This document shows positions 11,201 through 24,302 of a stretch of 64,000 bases of DNA, in pieces. How positions within the stretch are numbered: the stretch's first letter is position 1; each line of letters opens with the position of its first letter. The notes under the pieces were generated by a model. That model saw nothing but the letters and a program-made list of their open reading frames with translations, ran no database searches and was not told the origin of the DNA. A program made the translations under genes and the position numbers. Source of the DNA: Hyalella azteca (Eukaryota > Arthropoda > Malacostraca > Amphipoda > Hyalellidae); the NCBI RefSeq assembly GCF_000764305.2, contig NW_025935977.1, positions 86,402 through 150,401 on the forward strand. Direction: 5' to 3'.

Positions 11201-14200
11201 GGTCGCACATATAAACGGTCATCAGAATTTTATACAGAACGAAAAGTATAGCGGTCCGTGACCTTTGAAGGCGAGTGCTACAAGTTGACCTCGGCACTGA
11301 CAACCCTCATGACCGCGAGCGGAGGTCGGGGCACGCGACGGTAAACAATTGGCATAAGGATCGATTACTTGCAATACAGTACGATTTTAGAAGTGAGGAG
11401 TACTTTCAAAATAACATGTCTGTAAGTATACCGAAATACACATAAACACTTTCTGCACCCATGAAACATACACCAATTTAGTAGGTTTGCCAATGATAAA
11501 TACCAGATCATTTGGTTTCAAGCTAAAGGTAACTGTTGAATTCTAAAGCACATATAATTCTAACTTAGCAATTTATCACTCTGTTTTCGTTATTATGATC
11601 GTTGTAAATTATCTGCTGTCCAAGTGCAGCGGTTGTGATAAAAGAAGTTTAACGAAACAAATTCATCAACATTCACTATGATAGTCGTGAATTATCTGCA
11701 TTTAAAGAAAGTGCAGTGGATGTGAAGAAAAAAGTTTCGGCTATAATAAAGCAATCAGATCGAAAGTACGAAAGATTTACTTTCGCTGCTGAAGCTTAAC
11801 TTGTAATCGATAAGAGTGTGTTGCACATGCCTTTATTTAATGAAGCTGATTGTAGTGACAGAGTGAAATCGCCCAGTGAGTAAAATTCTTACATTTTTAT
11901 TCAACTACCGCATCATCTTCCACTTTCAAAATATCGGTAATGAAAAAGCGAAATTCCTATCAAGTTGAATAAGAAGACAATAATTTGCGGTCCAGATGGC
12001 GAAGCTGAAATCTAACAACTGCATAAACTTTCATACGCAGCATCTCGAGCTTATGACGATGAAAGTAAACTGCGCATTATTCCCCGCCGTAAACGCTACT
12101 GTCCAGCTAGGTTCAAAAATAGCCTTAATGGAAAGTTCCACGAGTTCATCCGTATGCATCTCTTTTTACATACTAGAATCTTTAAACAAGAAAAAATACA
12201 AAATGAACAAAAACTTGGGCCAATACGACAATAGATCCGAAAGTTACTAGTATAAACCTTAGGAAAAATTGGAACTATACCATTGATATTGCTGTTTTCA
12301 TTATTAATAAACTGAGGGAATGAATCTGCAGGTCATATTGCGTTTGCAAAGTCAATGTGACCTTGAGTCGATGGATAACGAAATGTCAAGATGTTTTTGT
12401 TTTTTTGTTGGAGCTGCAGGGAATGAAAAGTTTAAATTAAAAAATGTCTGCTTCAAAATTTCGGAGGAAAATTTACATGAAAATGTCGAAAATGCATGAA
12501 CCTAACTCGATATTGCCCTTTTCGGTTCAACAGAACATAAATTTGTTTCCAAGAAGTATACATTTGAGCCTCTGCAAGGCTTTGCTTAACGGTATTCAAG
12601 TAACTCCAGCAAATAATCTCAGGTCTGGAAATCTCCTCTCAGCTTGAAAGACTTAATGTTCTGCCTCGTTTATAATATCGACAAATAAGGGAAGAAACAG
12701 TCGCCAAATTTTTTTCGTCAGACATTTTAGCATCCTTTGATTTCAACACCACTATATACTTTCAATAACTGTCGTGTTAAATGACCAGCAAAAAAAGCTC
12801 GAGTACCGTAATCAGAATGAAACAGAGCAATGAACAATTTTAGTTTATTTGACATTGAAGAATCTTATTACCAGCGAAATGCATCAAAAATGTTTGACAT
12901 CGTCAATCTGACGAAATTTCAATTTAATAAACGTAAGCGATCAAAATTGATAAGAAACTTCACTAACGTAGCAAGGAATACTAAAGTAATTATACACAAC
13001 TGAACGTTGAATGCCTGTTAATCCCAAAATAATTGAATTCATAAACTCTTCCCTGCATTTACATAAAACCAACAGCAACAATTTAACAGTTCAAATAACA
13101 ACAAAACGCTGTTACTCGCAACTAATTTGCAGATAAGGCAGCAACAAGATGCAGGGCAGTTCAACCATTACGCTGAAATCTATAATAGAAGCTATATACC
13201 AACACCTGTGCGTGGTGCTGCGACAAAGAGCATATGTCTCGGTCAAACCGCTGCTTTGTCGAGCCAATTTTGTTCTTTCTAGTAACATTTCAACGTCATT
13301 TAGGGATGTCAATAATCATGTATCATTTTCGAACTTACAAAGGACCCTTTATTGATGTCATACGTACACTTGTGAGCCACGTAAAAATGGGTAGATATGC
13401 TTTCACTCTATTTGCATATATTTAAATATCATGAAATCCATTTACTTCACAATTGTTGTTAAGAACATATGGCTCTGAAATGATATAAATAATAGATAAA
13501 TTCGTTGTCTTATAGCATTTAAATGTGAACCTATTGCGAACTTATATATATGTCTGAGGAAGCTTATTGGTAAAAGACCTGGAACCTCTTAATTAACCGG
13601 CTCAAAAATGGTTCTTCATAATGTTATATAAAGTAAAGTATAACACAACCTCTAATTGGACAATATGCGTAACTCACATTCTAACTTACAATAGGGTACG
13701 TTTCAGACTTTAAGACCGTACATTTTTTATCTATATGACGTTGGTTTCTTAGCTCAAACGCGGTCAAAACCCAACATGCCAGACGACTTTGCAACCGAGC
13801 TCTGACGTCAGAGATCATTGCGATCGTCAGAGAAACCGGTGAGTTAATGAGAACGATTTTTTACAAGATGCCAGACCAACACCCTCTGGTGGATGACGCA
13901 CAAGTTGGGGCAGCGTAAAGTTCAATTTAATTAAGATACGAGTGGAGGGGCTGATAGCGGCATCAGCGAAATAACATGCACAAAAAAATATATCAATTAT
14001 ATAAGTGATATAGTAATTTTATTGATAGACATAATATTCATTGATTTATTGATAAAACCATTCATATACAGTAATTGAATTATATCGAAGCGAAATAGGA
14101 TTTAATGAGAAATTTCTAGAGAGACATAATATTTTTATTAATTAATTAAATGAATATATCAGAATTTTGATAAAAAATTAAATCGCGTCACCAGGATGAA

Positions 14201-16600
14201 AAGGACCATTACGGTGTACATGGTATCACAAATTTTATGCTAACCTTCGCTTACATTCAGAAAAAGGCGACATCATTGAGTAATTTGGAACGCGTTTATA
14301 ATTATTTAATTAAACGTTCAGTTTCCAGTCCTGACAATATTTTTGAAAGATACAAGCCAGGTAAGAATTCGAAACCAGATCAGTCGCATATTTTATGATA
14401 ATTACGACCGAAGTTTAGCGCTAGTTAAAGTTAAAGCTCAAAATTCAAGTACCTCTAGAAAATAAAAATGCGAGCGGTAATGCGATTTCTTCATTCAGAA
14501 TGGAGAGGAAATTCTTAGATTCAATGTAGATTGGACTTGTTATAATACAATACATTCATGTATGAAATACTGAATCTATTATTTGGCTTCAATTATTATT
14601 GGTCCATTAGTGCCGTGCTCTCGCATCAGTGTTGGCCATGAATTTAACTTCTGTGTGGACATTTGGCAGAATTGCTGAATTAAGGTTTTGTTGGTCTGCT
14701 GTATTGAAATTTAATTGATTGATTTTGATAATATTTTGTTGTAGTAGATAATTGAGAAGTGTGGGATATTCATTCAATCTATTCAATGCGAATAATTCCG
14801 AAATAGTCGTTTTGATTTTAATAAATGATTGTCTGACTCAGCATGAGCACGATCGAAATATAATTATTTTCAGGAGAATACCGGTAATTGTTCCGCGAAT
14901 TAATTACAAATATTGGCGACGGACGGCGATAAAATTCGAAATACTCGGTCCCAATTTCTCCCTTTGCAAATCTTTTACGGAGAAAATCTGATTTAGAATA
15001 CCTGACAACCAACAGTAATTAGTACGAAACTTTATACAGTAAATTCCACAACAGCACCGAAATTAATGAGCAGCAATGTTGCAACAACACGCAATATATA
15101 GACCCAAAAAAGGTACCAGTAAAAAGATTGGCAATCTAAAACTCATATCATTGTATAATTCTTGAATCTGCAAACAATCTAACAATTCTGTCTTTATCCC
15201 AAGTTTTTTGGTCATTGTGATTTCTTCGTTGTGATTTCGATGCACATAATTGATTTGTTATAACCTAATTTACGGCCGTACCATGTATTAATGGATTTCG
15301 TTTCCATTAAAATCTTCATGGCTCACACCTTCAGCTGCAGAAACAAAAATATTTCAAGCACTCTACACTTGAAACGGCAAGCTAATTGCAAGCCATACTT
15401 GGATAACATACGAATTGTTTAGGTAATTATTATTATGTTTGAAAATCCCAAGTTAAGACGCTCCATCACAAGTGGGAAAACTTTGTCCCTGTTTGCATTC
15501 ACGTAGGAATTAGTGAAGTAGTAACGATTTCTACAAGAAGCTGTCATTCAAATGTTGTCACTAAACGAAGTTTGACGAAAAAATTTCTACTCTCGACCAA
15601 AACTTCTTCCTTTATAATTTTAGTTTGTCTTTTATTGATCTTTGTTGACAGAAGAATAAGGCTAAGACTGTGGATCGTAGCCCCGTTGCCAGGAAGGCAT
15701 GGTAACAGATGCGCGTGAATGTGGCGAAGCGCGTTGCGTGTACACTCTAATTTACGTACGTTAATCCATGTGTATGCAAGATAATGCATAACCATGCCTA
15801 TTCATGGGGATTCTTGGACGCATAAGTAGAATACATGGATTGCATTCACTACGCTTAATTATTCTTTTGAAAGTAACAAGAAGTTGTCCAAGAAACATGA
15901 GCTCACAAGCAATGCTGAGCGGATAGAATAATTTATTCTAATTTTGCCTTTTATTTTACAGTACGTAACCTCATTTGCGTCTAAAAAGGTTAAATAATCT
16001 AAAGAAAAATAATCCCTTTCAAACTCGAAAGAAATTTCGCTGGCGGGTGTGAAAAAGCAATGTTAAAAATAATTGTCATGTCTTAAATTACCCTTAGCAC
16101 ATCGATAGATTTGAATTTTTGTAACGTTCAAATGAGAGGAACGATACAAGGGTGTCTCTCCAGCGATCAATATATAAAAGGCTATTAGAAAGGTTTAAGC
16201 GTGCAGTTACTGTATTTCGTTCCTGGAAGAGTATGGCGGCACAGTATTAATGATTCGTGACACAGTTGCATTTTCTACTGTAATGAAAAACTTGGTTAGG
16301 CTAAAAGAAGTGTTATTATGTTATTCTTGGTTAAAATTGCATGCAGTGGCGAGGACCGAGCCGAATTAGAAGGTCTGATTAGTCCAAAGTTAGGCGTATT
16401 TTATGTTGTAAAGATAAAACTTTACCCAAATAACGGTGTCTTTATTAATATTTACAAATTTACAAGCATTGATACTAATGCCTTCATACTTCACCAATAC
16501 CGTCTATTTCAAGCACCAATGAACTTTGAGGCAACAATGAAAATGGACGTTGAATGAAACTGAAAGACGTTTATCAGGCATACGAGTTAATGAATGACGC
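8244..16600. other. AT-rich intergenic region, few signals
   Basis: No recognisable gene. Possible regulatory sequences are a TGACCTTGA element (FTZ-F1/ERR type, near 12357), a palindromic TGACGTCA CRE near 13804, and a CTCF-like CCACCAGAGGG on the minus strand near 13885. A short GC-rich patch at 11270-11335 is open on the plus strand and ends at a GTAAAC, but it is too short to call. Confidence 0.45.
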
Positions 16601-16649
16601 TATAATCAATTCATACTTCATTTGTGGCCCAATCATGGCAGGATTCTAC

Positions 16650-16892
16650 CATTTTGACGTCCTAATTCTATTCATAAAATTGTCCAGATTGGGGAACTTG
16701 TCGTGCATTACCAACTGGTTAATTGTTACCATACAATGTTAGTAACAATTAACCAGTTGGTTACCCACAATGTTGCTAACATTGTTACCGACAATGTTGG
16801 TACCAGTTAACCAGTTGGTTAGGTGATGCACGACAAGTTCCCCAGTCTGGACAATTTTATGAATAGAATTAGAACGTCAAGACTTAATTGTG
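16650..16892. repeat. Long imperfect palindrome (MITE-like or cruciform-forming)
   Basis: The left arm (about 16659-16717, containing attctattcataaaattgtc and cttgtcgtgcat) is repeated in inverse orientation at about 16829-16890. The interior consists of further inverted copies of aaccagttggtta and acaatgtt motifs. The two ~60-bp arms match closely with only a few mismatches. It could be a foldback transposon or a hairpin arisen by inverted duplication. Confidence 0.8.
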
Positions 16893-18770
16893 GTCTAATT
16901 CATTTGTATGCTACCAGGGGTACGGCAACAAACAGAATGGTAAGAATTTGTATAGATAAATCAGTCTTACTACGTTTAACTGCACTACGTCCACATGAAG
17001 TTCACGATATTTAAACGAAAGTGCATTCGAATACTGGAGAAAAATGCGGCTTACTATCATGCAAAGCATTGTGGATATTTAGAGAAGCAATGCATGAACT
17101 GTTTTAGATGCACTTGGCATATGGGATCAAAAGACGTATAAAATCCCTGTTTAAATCTGACATATGTTCCTGTTTAAATCTGACAACAGCACGAGAAGTT
17201 TACAATCCATTCAAACGCTAGCACATTCGAACTGGAGACGAATGCCTCCTCATATCAGGTAAAGCAGCGTGGGCCGCGGATTTTCAGTGGGGTAATAGAC
17301 TACTACACTTAGTACAGTTACACTCGGTACACTGGACACTTGGCGTATTGAATAGAATGACTTTGGAACAAAATTTTCTTTACTAATTCAATTGATATTA
17401 TTAGACCGAGCAAATGACCATGCAAAATAAACATTAAATACCTGAACCCCACCTTGCAGAGTAAGGGACCAGTAGCCAAGGCAACCATGATAGAACAATT
17501 TCTGAGAAAATTTCACAGTAACCAGAAAGGTTAGGTAAATGCAAAATGTGATTCAACTGTTAAGCGGATTGGATGATGCTGTTAACGATGACAACAGGAT
17601 CTAAATGATTAGCCTAATTAGGGACTTGATGGACTATACTCGTAGTCGTAGAACATGAGATGAATGATGCAGTTTTATCGATATTTGTGCAATTCATCAA
17701 GCAAGTCAAGAAGTCACGCCCTCGTCATGTAAGCTCGGAGCATGTCTCGTCGTTCCTAAATCGATAGTGGCCTTCCTGACCACAGTGACCAGTGACCACA
17801 TAAAATTATATTCTTTATAAAAAGTTTTAACTTAAAAAATAGAAACACTCACATTTTGACCGTTGTTCGCAGGGTAGACAGCCGAATTTTTCCTCATCTT
17901 GTTCGTGTAGGTTCGACAGGACGATACCTAGAGGATGGCAAGCGTGTCTTACCTAATCAATCATCTTATCCGAAATAGAGAAGAAAACCTGAGGAATGAA
18001 TGCATTATATCATTATCAATTATCATTATTTACGGTGGTCTTGTTGGGAGCCTTGACATGTTACTAATACATCGTACCTTAGTTATGTACATGTAAACCG
18101 AATGCAGATTAAGAACCAAGTTCCAAGCAAGGTAATCTAAGTTTTCAAAATGCAACAGTCGCACTCGCTCGTAAGTCAAATGATAATGGAAATGGTTGCT
18201 TGAAAATAAAAAGAGGCTTGCACCTAACTTATCTAGGTAGGCCTACCTAACAATTCGTAGCTATCTACCGCTTCGTAAAGCCGCTGGTACACCCAAAGTA
18301 ATCATTGAAAATTTACGGTATACCTACCTAGGCCTCACAGTCAATTCGATTGGTGCAGATTTGATCACAAGTAGCCTAGCCCTATGATGCAACATCCACT
18401 AGAAATGTTAATCTTAAATCCAAATTCAGTCTTGAGATTACGCTACTTAGTGCCCGCAATCAATTCAAACTTAGATTATGCCACTACGGTGCTAGAAACC
18501 AACTTATTCTCTATTTAGCATCTAAGATTCACATTTTTGCCTTAAAAAAGCTTTCTCCGTGAAATACGCACAGCAGGGCTGCAATTATACCACAATTCAA
18601 TGCCTATCTAGAATGATCGTTGAAGTCGATCTAAACTACCACTGCGCCAAGTCCGAATTTTCAAATATTTTATAAATCACGAGCAGTATCATCCATTCCA
18701 AGAGTCTTAATGCAAAGGCTGTCACAATCTGCAAAATTAGTTCGAGAGATGCCTTCAAGTTTCAATTTAG

Positions 18771-18918
18771 GAACTTTATATTACATCTACACCGGCCATC
18801 CACGCCGCCACGACACGCGGTGAACAGGCGTTTAGATGGACCGACGTCACCCCACACGACGACGCCTCGCTACCGACTAACCAACTTGCCGCCTGCTTCC
18901 AGACACTACAGCTGGAAG
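18771..18918 (+). CDS. Orphan candidate internal exon, plus strand
   Basis: An acceptor (tttcaatttag) and a strong donor (CTGGAAG|gtaagt) flank 148 bp that is open in phase 0 and ends in phase 1. The frame encodes AFRWTDVTPHDDASLPTNQL followed by AACFQTLQLE. The segment is clearly more GC-rich than its surroundings. I do not recognise the protein and found no neighbouring exon that joins it, so it may belong to a gene otherwise lost, or be a 5' exon. Confidence 0.33.
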
Positions 18919-19574
18919 GTAAGTGCGCGGAATTTCGACCACTCGATGGTCACAAGTCAATGAGCCCGCGATCACGTGTTCAGTTTCGAACACGTGAGAG
19001 CTACGGGCTGCATCAAAACAAACTGGACGAGACCGCTAGTCAGACGAGAAGTAACATTAAAATTTGTCATTTAACATTGATTATAAAAATGTGTTCTCCC
19101 ACTCCAAGCGAATTCGGCCTTGATATGCAGAAAAGGGACCTGAGGATGAGAGGCCTTTTAATTAAAAAACTTCTAGCGGAATTGAAAAGTGCAATGAAAA
19201 GTCGGATAATTGCACTTTAAGAGTCCAGGTAGATAAAGCGACTGCTAGAGAACAAAATAACAATAAATATCTGCAACATACTCTTAATTCATCTTAGAAG
19301 ATACGAGTTACAGAGTACTTAGGAATCAATCATTTATATGAGAAATTTTAAAATAAGCAAACAAACGACGCTTAACACAGAGGCAGATAGCATGGGTTTG
19401 GTGTTTGTTGACGATACTCACTAGAATAACTATTTTGAAGAGTGTTTTTCCCACAGGAACTCCAAGGTCTTCAACCTCTGCCGCCGGATTATTGTAGAAT
19501 TAGGGAATAAATCAGTTATCAAACGCAAGAAATTGCGTACTAATTTATGTAATTGTTATATTTCCGTTAGCGAT

Positions 19575-20018
19575 AAACCTTATAGATAAGGCGAGAGTCA
19601 GCTTGTTCCCAATCCAAGAGTAGTGCGCTCTGGACCAAATTATTTTCGGTTTGTTGTGTCAGTTGAATAAAATTATTTTGGATTATAGTATCTTTTTATT
19701 TATTATTTTTCGGTATCCTACGATTTATTGTTGTGTATCCATGTTTCAGCTTTGTTGATAACGCGGAAGACTTCATGTGTATAGGTAGAAGCCGAGAAAC
19801 CTTATAGATAAGGCGAGAGTCAGCTTGTTCCCAATCCAAGAGTAGTGTGCCCTGGACAAAATTATTTTCGGTTTGTTGTGTCAGTTGAATAAAATTATTT
19901 TGGATTATAGTATCTTTTTATTTATTATTTTTCGGTATCCTACGATTTATTGTTGTGTATCCATGTTTCAGCTTTGTTGATAACGCGGAAGACTTCATGT
20001 GTATAGGTAGAAGCCGAG
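19575..20018. repeat. 222-bp tandem duplication
   Basis: The segment starting aaaccttatagataaggcga occurs at 19575 and 19797 and is almost identical through cttcatgtgtataggtagaa. There are two head-to-tail copies. I see no coding content in either. Confidence 0.9.
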
Positions 20019-20438
20019 ACACTTCATCACACCTTCAAGGTTCATGAAGTAGAACAAAGGTCACGGTAGATACAAGGAGCCTTGCAGTACATAGCGGCTA
20101 ATGTTTTTATGCCTAGAATTATCTCATGAGATGGCCGTATTGCAGAAATTGCAGAATGGTTTGTACCAGAAGTAATTACTTTATGAGCGAGACATTATGT
20201 ATTTTTTGAGTGGTAATAATGTAATGTTAGCGTTTCGAGTGGATCAATTCAACTGAACTGGTCGGAATTGAATCATTTCTACAGCTGCAATTTGCGTACG
20301 TTTCAAATATATCATCATCTTTCCAATAACAACATTGAAAAGAAAAAGAATGAAAATAATTAAAATATGATCACAATATGGAATGCATTAGTAATGATTT
20401 GTTTGAAAAATGCACCGATATTGCTCAGTACCATAATA

Positions 20439-20598
20439 ATAAAAATATAACTCAGTACTCACAGCAATGAGTGACAGAGAGCGCATTTTCTCGTCGACGA
20501 AAACTTGAGATCACGGACGGACGGACAGACAGACAAACGACATGGCGAGCACAATAGTGCATTTTTTCCATAAATGAGAAAATGCGCTAAAAATACCG
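20439..20598 (+). repeat. MITE-like dispersed repeat, copy 1
   Basis: A ~155-bp element starts atataactcagtactcac and ends at gagaaaatgcgctaaa. It contains an inverted pair (gcgcattttctc near the start, gagaaaatgcgc at the end) and a ggacggacggacagacagac run. Related copies are at 30967-31112 (inverted) and 42098-42253 (same orientation). Confidence 0.82.
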
Positions 20599-23500
20599 TT
20601 GGAGATGAGAACAAATAATGCGTCCTATGTAGCTGGAAACTTAAAAAAATATATTCAACTTGGAAATAACTACAATTCCAGTAAACACGTCTCAAATAAT
20701 AACTCTCGATAAATTTTACAAATTTTATAGGCTTCTTAATATATAGAGTTGTCTCGTTTACGCATTGTGTTCAACAAGCTAACAACGAATCTAACTTTAT
20801 TTTTGTTAAATGTCGGTATTTTTCAGCTGCAACAAAATTGTTCAGTTTGTAATTTTTTGATCCCGATTTCTTGTACCCAACGTTAAATTTGAATCTAAAA
20901 GCGATTCAGAACCTTTGAGTTATTGAATTCCTGTGTAAAAAGAAACAAAATTTAACACACAAAATTTATATCGTGCACATTATTTAGACATAATGTCGTC
21001 AGTACATCCATAAATTAGTCATTAACCGCGCTTGTTTAAACAAGCGAAATCTGACATATAATACGAATTCCATAACGCGGTGTGCATAATGAATCACTAT
21101 TATAATGAAGTAGACCAACAACATTAGTAGGCAACAAGGGGGTTTTCTTTAAGATATGCAATAAGGGGTTTTCTGTAAATCATATAATGACGCTCCGATC
21201 GGTCACCGCATACAAATAAAATAAATTTCCTATAGATTAGCAGGAGGACTCGGTATAGTACATTTTATAAGCTTTGTAAACACGCTTATATACTCGCACA
21301 AATATTTTATTTCATCCTGCACACTAATTGCTGCTGCGGACAAGTGTACTTTCAAAATTTAAATTGAGATGGCAAAGAGTAATTCTATGCGTCAATTATG
21401 GATTTTATTAGATTTCATTAAATTGATAAACTACCATAAATTGAACGACAAAATCACCCAATGTATTTCTATATCTATGATAATGGCACTTAGTTTGCAA
21501 TTGCAGTATTCAAGGAACATGTGGTTCGTTGTGTTGACCGTGCCCAGAATATCTTTAATCCGACGTAAGCAATTGAACATAGTAAATTCCACTAAACGGA
21601 AAATTATTCGAAACAGGACGCCAATGTAGAATGTATCCTCTGTAGAATTTATTCTGTGTATGGAATTTTTAACTAATAAACAGCGACTAAAAATATACCG
21701 CTACATAAATTTAAGTGGTCATCGCTGTGATTATAGTAGTTGCCATATGGTGAGGTGATTAGGGATGATTATTATCATGTGGTGTAATTTGTCCTTCCCA
21801 TGACAATTGGAGAGGTCACGATTAGGTTAGTAAATACAAAGCGAGAGCTAATTGATAAGCAGCTTCTGAACATAAGGCTATTTTAAAGCATGTACTTCTG
21901 TGGTCGTAAACTGGGCTTGGTCTTTGGGCAGTGGGCAATCGTATCCACTAAAACGAAGGTTGAGAAATGAATTAGAAAATATAATTTAAAGAAATATGTA
22001 AGGATGCAATCCGTTAAACATTAATTTACACTAAACAGAAATGAAATCATTTTCGGGTCATCACTCGTGGATCTAATTTTCCTACAATTAAATCGAAATG
22101 TATGTTATTTATTCATTAAGTTATTAACTTGAAATTTTATTTGCAACGGCTATTAAATCTAAAAATTAATCAACCTAGCTTGTATTTCGTTGAGCTGTTT
22201 CTTCCGTGTAAAGAAATAACTGTAAAATAAATATAGACCAAAGGAAATGCCAATCCGCATGCCTGACTGGAAAATAGTCGGGAGTATAACTCTTTTCACG
22301 CATCACATGATATAATAATATTGTAGCCAATAAACATGCATTAAATTAATACCAACGTTAACAGAGATGAATAAAGATATACAACCGAATGGTTCATGTA
22401 AAATACCTAGTCGATGGCGCTTATAATGAAATATGCCGGCTTATAAGTTGTTATATGCCGGTTACAAATAATGTTGGTACAAGTTAACTTTAGCGACCCT
22501 ATTCCTGTTGTGACAATAGTTAGCATGAAGATGATTATTGTTATGAGTAATTAAATGTATCAAGCAATGTTTATAGTTTCAATCAGGCACTATATATATA
22601 AACTAGTACTAGCTAGACGATTACTCTATTTGGAGAGAGATACTTAAAATATATTTTATTTTGCCTACTCTTATTTTCAAATTGGCCATATTAGATGTGT
22701 TATAGTTTCATCACGGAGCGTCGATGTATTGTGCAGTCATGATAATTAGGATGGCTCTTGAGGATAATTTAACCAGAAGTGTTCAGTTTTTTTTCAATAA
22801 GAGGTACTTGGTACGAGATTAACTTGAATGCAATCACACTTTTTTCTAAATAGAAAACTACCGATGTCAGTGCAGCATTTCAACTCGATATATTGACTGC
22901 ATTCACAGAATTTCAATAAATACGTATAAGTCAACATATAATTAAATTCGATGCTTTCCTTCCATTAAATCGCTCTGTTGCACAGACTTATATTAGGTTG
23001 CAAGGACAGAACTTCGTTTATATAAAAATGAAACCGGTAATTTCTCGACATATCTACTTTGTATTGCTACCTTTTAAATTGTCATCTAATTCTATACGAC
23101 TATCATTGGTATTTAATAAACGTAACAGGCTTCAGGGAAGTGATACAAAATTAATTCTTGCTCTTACCAGACGGAGTTTCAGCAGAAAACAATTAATAAT
23201 TTTATAAAATATACAACGCAACTAATTAATTGACTAATTGACGTAACTAATTGCTAATTTTGGTACTGGATTCATCTACGTTTCGATTTCTTGCGACCTC
23301 TCCAAAAAACTGACCTACAATCATATTCTTTATATTCACAGCCTAATTGATAATGATATCCATCATATCAAAGACTTGTAATGTATCCATCATATACGTT
23401 GGTTTAGAATAATTTGATTCATATCCACAGTCTTAGAATCATACTCTTCATACCTGCAGACCTATAAATAATCATATACTTAACATTTCCAACCTTATAC

Positions 23501-24139
23501 GAAATCATCCACATGGTATCCACAGGATCATTCCCATCATATCAACGAACATAGAATCATATCAATCATATGCACACACTTATAATTATATGCGTCATAC
23601 CCATAGGCGCATAATCTCATATCCATGAGACGTCATTGTACGAGCTTGCCAAGTTCATATTCTCTAAGTTTATCGTCAATGCATGAGAGCCCAGCGGTCG
23701 AGAAGTGCTTCATTTTTTCCAGTTTCAAGCGGCTCCTCTGGATACCTATCGTCTGATGCGAAGAAAATATTCACATTACCTTGTAATTTGGTGACGTTTT
23801 TCTGGCCAGGAATAAACCTGGATGTAAAATTTTGCATATTTTTTTTTAAATTTTAAGTATTTCTTCGCCAAACAAGCTTTATTAAGGTTAACCAGATAAT
23901 TACTCACTAAATGCATCGCAGACATTATCCAATTTCAGGTTTAGGCTATGAGACGTAAAATAATATTAACGTAAAATTAATGGTAGAAAGTATTGTATTC
24001 CTGGAAGATTAGTAAATTTTTAACGGAAATCTGTTTCGACTCTAAGCTCTTGCTCCCAATCGAAACGAATTCGCCGCCTCTGTACATCATGATGCAAGCA
24101 TATAAATAAAATGAAAAAGACTTACAAAATTAAAATTAA

Positions 24140-24302
24140 GCTAAAATAAAAGGATAGCTCAAGCTAAAATAAGATCATAGCTGAAGCTAAAATAAGATGA
24201 TAGCTCAAGCTAAAATAAGATAATAGCTAAAGATAAAATAAAATGGTAGCTCAAGTTAAAATAAAATGATAGCTAAAGCTAAAATAAAATGACAGCTAAA
24301 AA
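24140..24302. repeat. ~23-bp tandem array (agctaaaataaaatgatagct type)
   Basis: Seven or eight degenerate head-to-tail copies of aagctaaaataagatgatagctc occur. The array is simple and AT-rich, with no coding content. Confidence 0.85.

Noticed and set aside
11262..11345. Plus-strand exon ending at GTAAAC
   Set aside because: The frame is only ~30 codons with no clear acceptor and no recognisable protein.
15675..15705. RFX X-box (GTTGCC ... GGTAAC)
   Set aside because: The half sites are separated by about 10 bp, more than the usual 1-3 bp, so it is likely chance.
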